64,000 nucleotides of DNA from a bacterium (GTDB lineage: Bacteria > Pseudomonadota > Gammaproteobacteria > Burkholderiales > Burkholderiaceae_C). Numbering within the stretch: position 1 is the first letter of the stretch; every line of letters begins with the position of its first letter. The stretch is from positions 1 to 64,000 of the forward strand of contig JAVBXK010000030.1 in the NCBI GenBank assembly GCA_030824555.1. Reading direction: 5' to 3'. Below, in pieces: positions 55,762 to 63,764 of the stretch. The translations under genes were made by a program, and so were the position numbers. The notes beneath the pieces were generated by a model that saw nothing but the letters and a program-made list of their open reading frames with translations, had not been told where the DNA came from and did no database searches.

Positions 55762-56154
55762 TCAATAGGGTATCAATCCCACCTTGGGCGGGCGGAACAG
55801 GGCGCAGAGCTTGTTGGCGTCCGGGTCGCGCAGGTGCGTCAAGTACAGCTTGCCCACCGAGCCATCGCGCCAGCCGGGCGGGTCTACGCAAGTGGTGCCG
55901 CCGTTGGCCACGCCTGCGGCATGGAACGCATCGGCCTGCTCGGTCGATTCCATGCTGAACTCGATGGCGCTGCCGTTGCCCTGCGTGGCCGGTGCGCCAT
56001 TGAGCGGCTTGGCGATGCCGAATGAGCCGGTGGGCGAGCGGTAGAAGAACCGGCCCGCCACGCCATTGTGGTTGTAGACACCGGGCTTCATGCCCAGGGT
56101 GCCCAACAGGGCATCGTAAAACCGCCTGGATGCTTCGATGTCGTTAACACCCAT
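55762..56154 (-). pseudogene. VOC family protein, copy 2, with lost original start codon
   Basis: 130 codons from ATG 56154, about 85% identical in protein to copy 1. In copy 1 the protein starts ATG-TTC-AGC-CAC-GTC-ATC. The same six codons are present here upstream of 56154, but the first is AGG, so the ancestral initiator is gone; the GAGGAAACCGC ribosome-binding site is still at the old distance. Translation could begin at the in-frame ATG six codons later (GTC in copy 1), dropping the first beta strand and its His. The 3' end is also extended by GLIPY. It is either a decaying duplicate or a shortened protein; the rest of the frame is undamaged. Confidence 0.7.
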
Positions 56155-56226
56155 GATGACGTGGCTGAACCTGCGGTTTCCTCGATGTTCGGCCTGGGAT
56201 GGTAGGGGTCTGTGGCCGCGCGCTTG

Positions 56227-57126
56227 TCAATTCAGCGACGGATCGCTGCGCAGCCGCTCTATGGCCAGGTCGATGAAGGCCCGCACCCGGTGCGAGGCGT
56301 GCCGCCCCTCGCGATGCACCACATGCACGGGCAGCGGCTCAGGTTCAAAGTCAACCAGCACGGTCTTGAGCTTGCGTGAGCGCAAGTGCTCAGCCACCTG
56401 GTAAGACAACAGGCGCGTCAGCCCCAGACCGCCCACCACCGCGGCAATGGCCGAGTCGTTGGTGGTGGTGGTCATGCGCGCCTGCAGGCGAACCGAAACC
56501 GGTGCCCCGCCGTGTTGCATGCGCCACTCGGGGTTGGGTGTCACGCTGCTGGCGGAGACGATGGTGTGCCGCTGCAAATCCTCCGGTGTAAGAGGCAAGC
56601 CGTGCGCCTTGAGGTAAGCCGGCGACGCGCACACCACCCGGCGCACCTGCCCCACCCGAATGGCTTGCATGGTCGAATCCGGCAACTCTCCGATGCGAAT
56701 GGCCACGTCTGCGCCCTCATCAACCATGTTCACCACGCGGTCCAGAAACAGACAGGACGCATTTACCTCCGGGTAACGCTGCAGGTACTCGCCCACGATG
56801 GGCGTCACAAACATGCGCCCGAACAACACCGGCGCCGTGATGGTGAGCCGCCCACGCGGCGCGCTGTGCTGGCCAGTGACGGAGTCATCAGCCTCCGCCA
56901 TTTCCGCCAGGATGCGCCGGCAATCCTGCACATAGCGCTCGCCTGCATCCGTCACGCGCACGCTGCGGGTGGTGCGCGTCAACAGGCGCAAGCCCAGGTG
57001 GGCTTCCAACTCGTTTACTGCACGGGTGACCGCAGGCGGTGAGATGGCCAGCTTGCGCGCTGCGCCGGCAAAGCCTTGGGCATCCACCACGGCCACCAGC
57101 ACATTCATCAAGTGAAAACGGTCCAT
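56227..57126 (-). CDS. LysR family transcriptional regulator
   Basis: A 299-residue LysR regulator of the CrgA/YafC-like subgroup. The helix-turn-helix is in residues 1-60 (GFAGAARKLAISPPAVTRAV, LLTRTTRSVRVTDAGERY), then RGRLTITAPVLFGRMFVTPI opens the effector domain. It is divergent from the AhpD-like gene, so it probably controls the AhpD/CZB/PNPOx set. Such divergent LysR genes in Burkholderiales often respond to oxidants or aromatic compounds; the inducer here is unknown. Confidence 0.93.
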   Translation of the reverse strand: MDRFHLMNVLVAVVDAQGFAGAARKLAISPPAVTRAVNELEAHLGLRLLTRTTRSVRVTDAGERYVQDCRRILAEMAEADDSVTGQHSAPRGRLTITAPVLFGRMFVTPIVGEYLQRYPEVNASCLFLDRVVNMVDEGADVAIRIGELPDSTMQAIRVGQVRRVVCASPAYLKAHGLPLTPEDLQRHTIVSASSVTPNPEWRMQHGGAPVSVRLQARMTTTTNDSAIAAVVGGLGLTRLLSYQVAEHLRSRKLKTVLVDFEPEPLPVHVVHREGRHASHRVRAFIDLAIERLRSDPSLN

Positions 57127-57203
57127 ATTGTTCCATTTGGCGGAAGAGTGAATTCAGTGTGTCGCTGATTCTATTTGTTTGGCTATCTAAATACAGTTCA
57201 TCC

Positions 57204-57239
57204 ATTCGCTTCCAACTGTGTGTTTGAAAGGCAGCGAAT
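57204..57239. promoter_or_regulatory. Dyad in the LysR/AhpD intergenic region
   Basis: ATTCGCTTCC (57204-57213) and GGCAGCGAAT (57230-57239) are inverted repeats matching at 9 of 10 bases. They lie between the divergent genes, 38 bases upstream of the AhpD-like start. The spacing is wider than a classic LysR box, so it is only a candidate operator. Confidence 0.4.
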
Positions 57240-57276
57240 CCCTGCAACCCGCCCTTGACCCTTGAAGGAAATCACC

Positions 57277-57825
57277 ATGTCCCGTATCAGCATCCCCACC
57301 GTTGAACAATCCGTCGAAGCCTCCAAACCCTTGCTGGCTGCCGTGCAAAAGTCTCTGGGTGTCACCCCCAACCTGATGAAGCTGGTGGGCCACAGCCCCG
57401 CCGCACTGGAGGGCTACCTGTCCCTCAATGGCGCAGTGGGCAAAGGCAAGTTGCCCGTGCAGTTGCGCGAGCGAATTGCGCTCGCAATTGCCGAATTCAA
57501 CGGTTGCGACTACTGCCTCTCGGCCCACGACTACCTGGGTGCCAACGTGGCCAGGCTCAGCCGCTCCGAGCTCAATGCCGCACGCGACGGCCATTCGGAA
57601 GACGCCCAGGTGGAAGCCGCGCTGCACTTCGCACTGCAGGTTGCCAAAGCGCGTGGCCGTGTGTCCGACGCTGATCTGGCCGCCGTGCGCCTGGCTGGTT
57701 TTGATGAAGCAGCCATCGTCGAGATCGTTGTCAATGTGTCGCTCAACGTGCTGACCAACTACGTCAACAACGTGGCCCAGACCGACATCGACTTCCCCCA
57801 AGTCACCGCCAAATTGGCCGCCTGA
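57277..57825 (+). CDS. AhpD-like carboxymuconolactone decarboxylase family protein
   Basis: A 182-residue all-helical peroxidase-related protein. The redox motif C77-x2-C80-x3-H84 is in FNGCDYCLSAHDYLG, preceded by the Glu-containing LRERIALAIAE that completes the AhpD proton relay. GVTPNLMKLVGHSPAALEGYL is the usual N-terminal helix pair. It likely reduces peroxides or links to a thioredoxin-like partner. ATG 57277 is behind AAGGAAATC. The first gene of a three-gene set, it is followed 31 bases later by a CZB-domain gene. Confidence 0.92.
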   Translation: MSRISIPTVEQSVEASKPLLAAVQKSLGVTPNLMKLVGHSPAALEGYLSLNGAVGKGKLPVQLRERIALAIAEFNGCDYCLSAHDYLGANVARLSRSELNAARDGHSEDAQVEAALHFALQVAKARGRVSDADLAAVRLAGFDEAAIVEIVVNVSLNVLTNYVNNVAQTDIDFPQVTAKLAA

Positions 57826-57856
57826 AGCAAACCACCCCGATCGCAGGAGAAAGACC

Positions 57857-58210
57857 ATGGATCTCAACAACGCCATACAAAAGCATGCGGAATGGAAAGT
57901 GAAGCTTCGTTCTGCGATCTCCAAACACGAACAGATGGACGTCGCCACCCTCGCGCGCGACGACTGCTGTGAGCTGGGTCAATGGCTGCATCGCGATGCC
58001 AAGGCACGCTTCGGCAAGCTCAGCGCTCATGCCGACTGTGTGCAAAAGCACCAAGTGTTTCATGACGAAGTGGCCAAAGTGGCCACCGCCGTCAACGCCG
58101 GTCGTTACACGCAGGCCGAAAACATGTTGGGTGCATCTACCGGCTTCTACAGGGCGTCCAGCGCGCTCAGTGTGGCCTTCATGCAGTTGCGCAAAGCCGC
58201 AAACCTTTGA
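57857..58210 (+). CDS. Stand-alone CZB (chemoreceptor zinc-binding) domain protein
   Basis: A 117-residue protein consisting almost only of a CZB domain. The zinc ligands of the family can be placed as H10, C38 (in CCELGQWLHRD), H65 and H69 (in CVQKHQVFHDEVAKV). An additional Cys (C37) directly precedes the ligand Cys. CZB domains sense zinc or hypochlorous acid through the Cys and usually sit on chemoreceptors or diguanylate cyclases; here there is no output domain. It follows the AhpD-like gene behind AGGAG. A redox-sensing or buffering role is inference from that context. Confidence 0.85.
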   Translation: MDLNNAIQKHAEWKVKLRSAISKHEQMDVATLARDDCCELGQWLHRDAKARFGKLSAHADCVQKHQVFHDEVAKVATAVNAGRYTQAENMLGASTGFYRASSALSVAFMQLRKAANL

Positions 58211-58217
58211 GGTGACC

Positions 58218-58862
58218 ATGCCCCACGCCGAAGCCCCCATGCCAGCCACCCGCCCCCCTGCCAGCGACGTTGCCTTTACCCCTGCTGTCAAAGCCATCCA
58301 GGCGCGCAAAGGCTCCCGCCATGGCTATGCGCGCATGGAACAAGCGGGCGGATGGCAGGCCACCGTTACCGATGACCTGGCCGACTTCATCGCCGCGCAA
58401 ACCAGTGTCTTTCTGGCTACCGTCAACACCCAAGGCCAACCCTACATCCAGCACCGGGGTGGCCCGGCGGGTTTTCTCAAGGTGCTGGATGCGCATACCC
58501 TTGCCTTCGTGGACTTTGCCGGCAACAGGCAATACATCAGCAGCGGCAATTTGTCAGAGAACCCCAAGGCCCATTTGTTCTTGATGGACTACGCCCACCG
58601 CCAGCGCATCAAGATCTGGGGTGAGGCGCGTGTGGTGGAGGGGGACGACGCGCTCATGGCCCGCCTCATGCCGCAAGGCTACCCGGCGCGGCCTGAGCAA
58701 GTCATTCTCTTCACTGTGACCGCGTGGGACGCCAACTGCCCGCAACACATTCCAGTGCGCTATGAAGCCGCCGACGTTGCCGCCGCACTGGACGCCCGCG
58801 ATGCGCGCATCAAGACGCTGGAGCAAGAAGTGCAAACGCTGCGCGCCCAGCAGCAAGGGTAA
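58218..58862 (+). CDS. Pyridoxamine 5'-phosphate oxidase-like FMN-binding protein
   Basis: A 214-residue split-barrel flavoprotein family member. The core is in residues about 60-160: FLATVNTQGQPYIQHRGGPA, LAFVDFAGNRQYISSGNLSE and IKIWGEARVVEG. The C-terminal 30 residues are a predicted coiled coil (ALDARDARIKTLEQEVQTLR). It lacks the usual PdxH C-terminal signature, so vitamin B6 synthesis is unlikely, and a general FMN or F420 oxidoreductase is more probable. ATG 58218 lies behind GAGGTGACC, 7 bases after the CZB gene. Confidence 0.85.
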   Translation: MPHAEAPMPATRPPASDVAFTPAVKAIQARKGSRHGYARMEQAGGWQATVTDDLADFIAAQTSVFLATVNTQGQPYIQHRGGPAGFLKVLDAHTLAFVDFAGNRQYISSGNLSENPKAHLFLMDYAHRQRIKIWGEARVVEGDDALMARLMPQGYPARPEQVILFTVTAWDANCPQHIPVRYEAADVAAALDARDARIKTLEQEVQTLRAQQQG

Positions 58863-58893
58863 GCGCCTCATTGGCGTGGATGCCCCCAATGCC

Positions 58894-59187
58894 TCAGTCA
58901 GCCACGTGCTTTTTGGCCGTGATGACATACAGCAAAGGCCCGAACGAACCAGTTGCCAGGCTGAACACAGCCCATGGCACAAACGGGCGGCCATTGGCCT
59001 GTGCATCGCGACGGATGAAGACCAGCAGCAAACACATGGTGATCACCAGATCCGCAAAGATCTGCCAACTCGCCGGGTCCTGCGTGTAAAACGCCAGCCA
59101 CGCCAACAGCCCGCCGTGGTGCGCCAGCGTGTACCCGGTCAGGGCACCAAAAACGATCAGTACGGAGATCAACAAAGCCTTGTTCAT
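58894..59187 (-). CDS. DUF2834 membrane protein
   Basis: A 97-residue protein with three hydrophobic helices (LLISVLIVFGALTGYTLA, WQIFADLVITMCLLLVFI, PWAVFSLATGSFGPLLYV) and conserved RRDAQANGRPFVPW, matching the DUF2834 family. ATG 59187 has AAGGAAACC upstream. It is divergent from the XRE regulator gene around a perfect palindrome, which makes it the likely target of that regulator. Function is unknown. Confidence 0.82.
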   Translation of the reverse strand: MNKALLISVLIVFGALTGYTLAHHGGLLAWLAFYTQDPASWQIFADLVITMCLLLVFIRRDAQANGRPFVPWAVFSLATGSFGPLLYVITAKKHVAD

Positions 59188-59260
59188 GGGGTTTCCTTGT
59201 GTGCAGTGGTGTCGGCAACAAACGCTGACGGGCCAAGTTTGCGCAGCCGTTTGCGTGCGC

Positions 59261-59283
59261 GCAATTACGTGGCAGGTAATTGC
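59261..59283. promoter_or_regulatory. Perfect palindrome between DUF2834 and XRE genes
   Basis: GCAATTAC-GTGGCAG-GTAATTGC: 8-bp exact arms with a 7-base spacer, centred between divergent starts at 59187 and 59315. It is the probable operator of the XRE regulator. Confidence 0.6.
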
Positions 59284-59314
59284 CAAGGCGCAGCGCCGTG
59301 ATTCAATTGACCGC

Positions 59315-60142
59315 ATGCAAACCCGCACCACCAGCCAGCCAGAAAGCCTGCAAGCCACCTTGCAAACCGCGCGCAAGTCCAAGCGCCTGAGCCAGTTGGA
59401 ACTTGCCCTGCGCATGGGCGTCAGCCAGCGGCATGTGAGCTTTGTGGAAAGCGGCCGTGCACGGCCCAGCCGCGAACTGCTGCTGAGCTGGCTGCACGAG
59501 CTGCAAGCCCCGCTTGCGCTGCGCAACGTGGCCCTGCAGCAGGCCGGTTTTGCCCCCGTTTACCGCGGCAGCGAGCTGGCCGATGCCGTGCTGGCCCCGG
59601 TGCGCGATGCCCTGGGCCGGCTGCTGCAAGCGCACGACCCCATGCCTGCCATGGTGATGGACGCGGCCTGGAACGTGCTGCAGATGAACCGCGGCGCACA
59701 GTGGCTGGCCACCACGCTCATGCCCTGGCTGGCCGACTTGCCACCCGGCCAGCCCGTCAACATCATCGACGCCATGCTGCACCCCGAGGGCATGACGCAG
59801 CACATCACCAACCTCGAAGAAGTGGCCCCCGCCCTGCTGGCCCACATGCGCGACGACGCCAGCGTGGTGCCCGACATCCTGCCCCGCGTCGAGCAGCTGG
59901 CGCAGCAGATGCAGCAGCGCCTGGGCAAGCGGGTGCTCGCGCCCTGGCCTCGCCAGATGGCCCCGGTGCTGACCACCCGCTTTGCCACCCGGCACGGCGA
60001 GCAGGCCTTCTTCAGCATGTTTTCCACCTTCGGCACTCCGCAAGACATCACGCAGGCATCGCTGCGCGTGGAGCATGTGTTCCCGGCGGATGAAGCCACG
60101 CGCGCTGTGTTGACGGAAAAGTTAAGCCAAATTGCCGCCTAG
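59315..60142 (+). CDS. XRE family helix-turn-helix regulator with MmyB-like ligand domain
   Basis: A 275-residue regulator. Residues about 15-70 are a Cro/C1-type helix-turn-helix (LSQLELALRMGVSQRHVSFV, ESGRARPSRELLLSWL). Residues about 90-270 are the MmyB/PAS-like ligand domain (AMVMDAAWNVLQMNRGAQW, TPQDITQASLRVEHVFPAD). ATG 59315 starts the conserved protein. The last codons (EKLSQIAA) and the TAG stop lie inside a repeat motif, AAGCCAAATTGCCGCC then TAGCGCTT, that recurs at the end of the next gene. Confidence 0.9.
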   Translation: MQTRTTSQPESLQATLQTARKSKRLSQLELALRMGVSQRHVSFVESGRARPSRELLLSWLHELQAPLALRNVALQQAGFAPVYRGSELADAVLAPVRDALGRLLQAHDPMPAMVMDAAWNVLQMNRGAQWLATTLMPWLADLPPGQPVNIIDAMLHPEGMTQHITNLEEVAPALLAHMRDDASVVPDILPRVEQLAQQMQQRLGKRVLAPWPRQMAPVLTTRFATRHGEQAFFSMFSTFGTPQDITQASLRVEHVFPADEATRAVLTEKLSQIAA

Positions 60143-60158
60143 CGCTTGTGGATTGTGC
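60118..60158. repeat. TAGCGCTT repeat overlapping the XRE gene end
   Basis: AAGTTAAGCCAAATTGCCGCC followed by TAGCGCTTGTGG matches the end of the YjjJ gene at 61697-61735 (AAATCTAAGCCATATCAGCC, then GTTAGCGCTTATTGG). The TAG of the repeat is the stop codon. Confidence 0.6.
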
Positions 60159-60335
60159 GTAAGCAGATACTGAAAACGTAGCAAACATCGGGCATCTTCA
60201 ACCCAGAGCCCGCCATGAACCCCCGCATGGCGGCACTGCTGCGCCGCAAAACCCAAAAATCAGCTATCAGTATCTATTCAAAATATTCATTAACTGATTG
60301 ATTTAAAATCATAATTCAAACAATAAATCTATTCA

Positions 60336-60341
60336 TATAAT
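60336..60341 (+). promoter_or_regulatory. TATAAT box just before yjjJ
   Basis: An exact TATAAT -10 hexamer ends 5 bases before the ATG, so transcription from it would start at or near the initiation codon, giving a leaderless mRNA. No Shine-Dalgarno is seen. TCTATTCA direct repeats at 60273 and 60328 flank this AT-rich promoter region. Confidence 0.45.
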
Positions 60342-60346
60342 CATTC

Positions 60347-61723
60347 ATGACCGCCACGCCAGACCTCTCCGCCCGCATTTTGCTGGCACTGCGCCGCCAG
60401 GGCAGTGCGCTCAGCAGCGCGGAGCTTCAGGACTTGATGCGGGTGAGCCAGCCCACCGTCTCGCGCGCGCTGGCCCCGCTCATTCAGGCGGGCGAGGTGC
60501 AAAAAGTGGGTGCCGCCCGCAAGCAGCGCTATGTGCTGCCGCGCACCGTGCGCGATGTGGGCCGCAGCGTGCCCATCATGCGCATCAACGCGCAAGGCCA
60601 GCCCAGCCCGTTCGGGCGCATGGTGCCGCTGGCCAGTGGCGCTGTGTGGGTGGACGAAGAAGACGGCCTCTCCAAGCGCTTTGACGGCCTGCCCTGGTTT
60701 TTGGACGACATGCGCCCACAGGGCTTCATGGGGCGCACCTTTGCCCACACCCACCCCGAGCTGCAATTGGGCAACGACCCCCGCTTCTGGGGCGACGACG
60801 ACGTGCTGCGCGCCCTGGCCCTGTGCGGCGACGATCTGCCCGGCAACCTGGTGGTGGGCGAGGCCGCGTTTGCACGCTTTCACAGCCTGCCCCAGCGGGC
60901 CAACCGCGCGGCATCCATCGCCGACTACCCGGCCCTGGCCGATGCGGCCATGCAAGGCAGCACGGGCGGCTCGTCCGCCGGCGGCGAGCAGCCCAAGTTT
61001 TGCACCATCGTCGGGGGCGACGCGCGCGCACCCGGCAGCGCTGCGGGTGACGCTGCCCGCCACGTGCTGGTCAAGTTCTCCCCGGCGGGCGACGCCCCCA
61101 CCGACCAGCGCACCCGCGACCTGCTGGTGTGCGAACACCTGGCCCTGCAAACGCTGGCGGGCGCTGGCATTGCCGCTGCCACCAGCCGCATCAGCACCGG
61201 CGCAGGCCGCGTGTTTCTGGAGGTGGAGCGCTTTGACCGCACGCCCATCAGCGCCACCAACCCGCTGGGGTTGGGGCGTATCGGCATGGTGTCGCTCAAC
61301 GTGTACGACGCCGAATACGTAGGTGCCATGGACAACTGGGCCGCCACCGCCAACCGCATGCAGTCGCGCGGCCTGCTGCGCCCTGCCGATGCGCGCACCC
61401 TGCGCCTGCTGGAAGCCTTTGGCGAGCTGATAGCCAACACCGACCGGCACTACGGCAACATCTCTTTGCTGCTGGACGATGACGACTGGGCCCTGGCCCC
61501 GGCCTACGACATGCTGCCCATGCTCTACGCCCCCGTGGGCGGCGAGCTGGTGCCCCGCCACTTTGCCGACCGCCCCCTGCAGCCCACCGCCGCCACCTTG
61601 CCCGAGTGGCCGCAGGCCCTGGCCCTGGCCCGCAGCTTCTGGGCAGCGGCCAGCGCCGACGCGCGCATATCCGCCAGCTTCAGGCAGATTGCAGCAGAAA
61701 ATCTAAGCCATATCAGCCGTTAG
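60347..61723 (+). CDS. yjjJ: HipA family kinase toxin with fused winged helix (YjjJ type)
   Basis: A 458-residue HipA-like Ser/Thr kinase without a separate HipB. Residues 1-70 are a winged helix-turn-helix (LSSAELQDLMRVSQPTVSRA, LAPLIQAGEVQKVG). The kinase part has the phosphate loop GSSAGGEQPK (208-217), the nucleotide-binding K243 in HVLVKFSP, the catalytic NTDRHYGN (364-371) and the metal-binding Asp of AYDMLPM (D388). This fused layout is that of E. coli YjjJ. It may phosphorylate a translation factor and bind its own promoter. Its final codons and stop lie in a TAGCGCTT repeat. ATG 60347 has no ribosome-binding site. Confidence 0.88.
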   Translation: MTATPDLSARILLALRRQGSALSSAELQDLMRVSQPTVSRALAPLIQAGEVQKVGAARKQRYVLPRTVRDVGRSVPIMRINAQGQPSPFGRMVPLASGAVWVDEEDGLSKRFDGLPWFLDDMRPQGFMGRTFAHTHPELQLGNDPRFWGDDDVLRALALCGDDLPGNLVVGEAAFARFHSLPQRANRAASIADYPALADAAMQGSTGGSSAGGEQPKFCTIVGGDARAPGSAAGDAARHVLVKFSPAGDAPTDQRTRDLLVCEHLALQTLAGAGIAAATSRISTGAGRVFLEVERFDRTPISATNPLGLGRIGMVSLNVYDAEYVGAMDNWAATANRMQSRGLLRPADARTLRLLEAFGELIANTDRHYGNISLLLDDDDWALAPAYDMLPMLYAPVGGELVPRHFADRPLQPTAATLPEWPQALALARSFWAAASADARISASFRQIAAENLSHISR

Positions 61724-61735
61724 CGCTTATTGGTT
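61697..61735. repeat. TAGCGCTT repeat overlapping the yjjJ end
   Basis: AAAATCTAAGCCATATCAGCC followed by GTTAGCGCTTATTGG; compare 60118-60158. It encodes the last seven residues (NLSHISR) and the TAG stop of YjjJ. Confidence 0.6.
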
Positions 61736-61837
61736 TGGCACTGCGCCGCCCGCGCTATGCAGTTCAGGGATACGGCTCAAAAAATGAGGCGTATTTGTAA
61801 AGATGCGGCTCAGCCAAGAAAAGAAACAGCCTTTGCT

Positions 61838-62218
61838 TCACGCCATGGGCGTGCACAGCTCTACCAAAAAACCGTTGATGTCGGCCACGTAGGCAATCGT
61901 CTGGCCCCACGGCATCACCTCCACCGGGCGCATGGGCGTAGCCCCGGCGGCCACGGCATGCGCCAGCGCGGCGGGCACATCAGGCGTGCACAGCGCAATT
62001 TCAAAGCAGGGCGCTGTGGGGCTGGCAGCCTGCGGGTTCTTGCCCAGCTGCTGCATCAGCCTGTGGGCTGAAAACGCCAGCGCGGTGCTGCCCGTCTCCA
62101 GCTCGCCGTAGTCCCCGTTTTCATGCAGAAACCGAGTGGTCAGCCCGAAGGCCGCTTCGTAGAACTTGAGCGTGGCGGGTACGTCAGGCACGTAGAGGAT
62201 GGTGTAGCCGAGTTGCAT
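61838..62218 (-). CDS. VOC family protein
   Basis: A 126-residue glyoxalase-fold protein unrelated in detail to the two copies at 54.4-56.2 kb. It starts MQLGYTILYVPDVPATLKFY and ends VADINGFLVELCTPMA, with a duplicated betaalphabetabetabeta fold. Conserved E residues in GDYGELETG and LVELCTP sit where metal ligands often are. ATG 62218 has CGGAG upstream; the frame is open to 62263. The substrate is unknown. It is 22 bases downstream of the DUF2130 gene and may be cotranscribed. A 3' relic of a relative lies at 54864-54946. Confidence 0.85.
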   Translation of the reverse strand: MQLGYTILYVPDVPATLKFYEAAFGLTTRFLHENGDYGELETGSTALAFSAHRLMQQLGKNPQAASPTAPCFEIALCTPDVPAALAHAVAAGATPMRPVEVMPWGQTIAYVADINGFLVELCTPMA

Positions 62219-62240
62219 GGGGGGCTCCGGGGTGGGTGCA

Positions 62241-63632
62241 TCAACTGTTTTTGAGATCGGCAAACTTGCCCGCCATCGTCGGGTTGCCCCGCGTCAGCTT
62301 CTTGATCGTCACGTCTTGCGCCTTGTCGTTGGCCAGGCGCAGGTTGCGGTCTGTGCCCAGCAGTGCGTCCTTGGTTTTTTGCAGGTGGTCGATGGACTTG
62401 TCGATCTCATCAATCGCCTTTTTGAAGCTGTTGGATGCCAGGTCGTAGTTGCGCGCGAATGCGGTCTTGAACGTTTCGAGGTTGTTTTCGAAGTTCGTGA
62501 TGTCAATGTTCTGCGCCCGCACCAGCGCCAGCTCTGACTTGTATTTGAGCGAATTCATCGCCGCATTGCGCAGCAGCGTGATGATGGGCAGAAAGAACTG
62601 TGGGCGCACCACGTACATCTTGGGGTAGCGGTGGAACACATCCACGATGCCGGTGTTGTACAGCTCGCTGTCTGGCTCCAGCAGGGAGACCAGCACGGCA
62701 TATTCGCAGCCCTTTTCGGAGCGGTCCTTGTCCAGCTCTTTCAGGAAGTCTTCGTTCCTGTTCTTGGTCGTGGTGCGGTCGTTCTCGTTCTTCATTTCGA
62801 ACATGATGGAGACGATTTCGGTGCCCGACTCGTCCAGGTCGCGAAAAATGTAGTCGCCCTTGCTGCCGGTGCGCGCGTCGTTGTCTTTTTCGAAATAGGC
62901 GCGTGGAAACGCCGTGGCGCGAATGCGGTTGAACTCCGTCTCGCAGTGCTGCTCCAGCGTTTCGCCCACCATCTTGGTGGACAGGCGCGCCTTCATGTCG
63001 CGCAGGCGCTCGATGGCGTCATCGCGGTCTTTGATCTGCGTTTCGTACTTGTCTTTGAGCGACTTTTCGGCGAGTTGCTTCTCCAATTCAGCCCGCGCCA
63101 AGCCACTCTTGAACTCATCGCGTTCGCGCTCGACCACAGTCACCGCCTGGGTGATAGCCAGCTTTTGCATCACGTCGGTGGAGTCCAGCTTGGCCTTCAA
63201 GGCTTGGATTTCGGCGTCTTTGTCCGCAGCGGCTTTTTGTAGCCCGTTGGCCAGCTTGGCCTCGGCCAGTTCTGCAGCAGCCAATCTGTCGCGCTTGGCC
63301 TGCTGAAGTTCGTTGGCCAATGCGTCACGCTCTTTTTGCACGGCACTCAGGGCCTCGGTGACGGCGAGTTTGCGCGCCACCTCTGCGGCATCCAACCTGG
63401 CTTTCAGCTCCTGAATTTCGGAGTCTTTGGCGACAGCAGACTTTTGCATTTCGCCAGCCACTTTGGCCTGCGCAAGCTCGACGGCATTGCGCTTGTCTTG
63501 CTCGGCCAATTCAAGGCGTTCATGCAACTGCTGCTCGAACGCGCCGTCGCGAACTTGCTTCAGGATGTCGGCGTACCCCGCCTCGTCGATCTTGAATGCT
63601 TTACTGCAATGGGGGCAGATGATTTCGTGCAT
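62241..63632 (-). CDS. DUF2130 protein: coiled coil plus PD-(D/E)XK-like domain
   Basis: A 463-residue protein. Residues 1-15 contain a CPHC half zinc finger ([12 protein letters not shown]). Residues about 35-215 are a long coiled coil with an internal duplication: 51-105 and 120-174 align without gaps at about 53% identity. The C-terminal domain has [10 protein letters not shown] with D260 and MFEMKNEN with E279-x-K281, a spacing that fits a PD-(D/E)XK nuclease, followed by [20 protein letters not shown]. The family matches DUF2130. Nuclease activity, and so a role in DNA processing or defence, is inference. ATG 63632 begins the zinc segment. Confidence 0.8.
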   Translation of the reverse strand: MHEIICPHCSKAFKIDEAGYADILKQVRDGAFEQQLHERLELAEQDKRNAVELAQAKVAGEMQKSAVAKDSEIQELKARLDAAEVARKLAVTEALSAVQKERDALANELQQAKRDRLAAAELAEAKLANGLQKAAADKDAEIQALKAKLDSTDVMQKLAITQAVTVVERERDEFKSGLARAELEKQLAEKSLKDKYETQIKDRDDAIERLRDMKARLSTKMVGETLEQHCETEFNRIRATAFPRAYFEKDNDARTGSKGDYIFRDLDESGTEIVSIMFEMKNENDRTTTKNRNEDFLKELDKDRSEKGCEYAVLVSLLEPDSELYNTGIVDVFHRYPKMYVVRPQFFLPIITLLRNAAMNSLKYKSELALVRAQNIDITNFENNLETFKTAFARNYDLASNSFKKAIDEIDKSIDHLQKTKDALLGTDRNLRLANDKAQDVTIKKLTRGNPTMAGKFADLKNS

Positions 63633-63764
63633 TGCTGTGCTTTCACTTTTAATTAGTTGTTGCCGAGCCAGAAATATCGTCTAGTTGTTTCACTTTGGAA
63701 AATTGAGCTTGGTCTATTTTGTATTATGAAATTTTGCCGTAGCTTATGGCGAGAATTGCACAAA

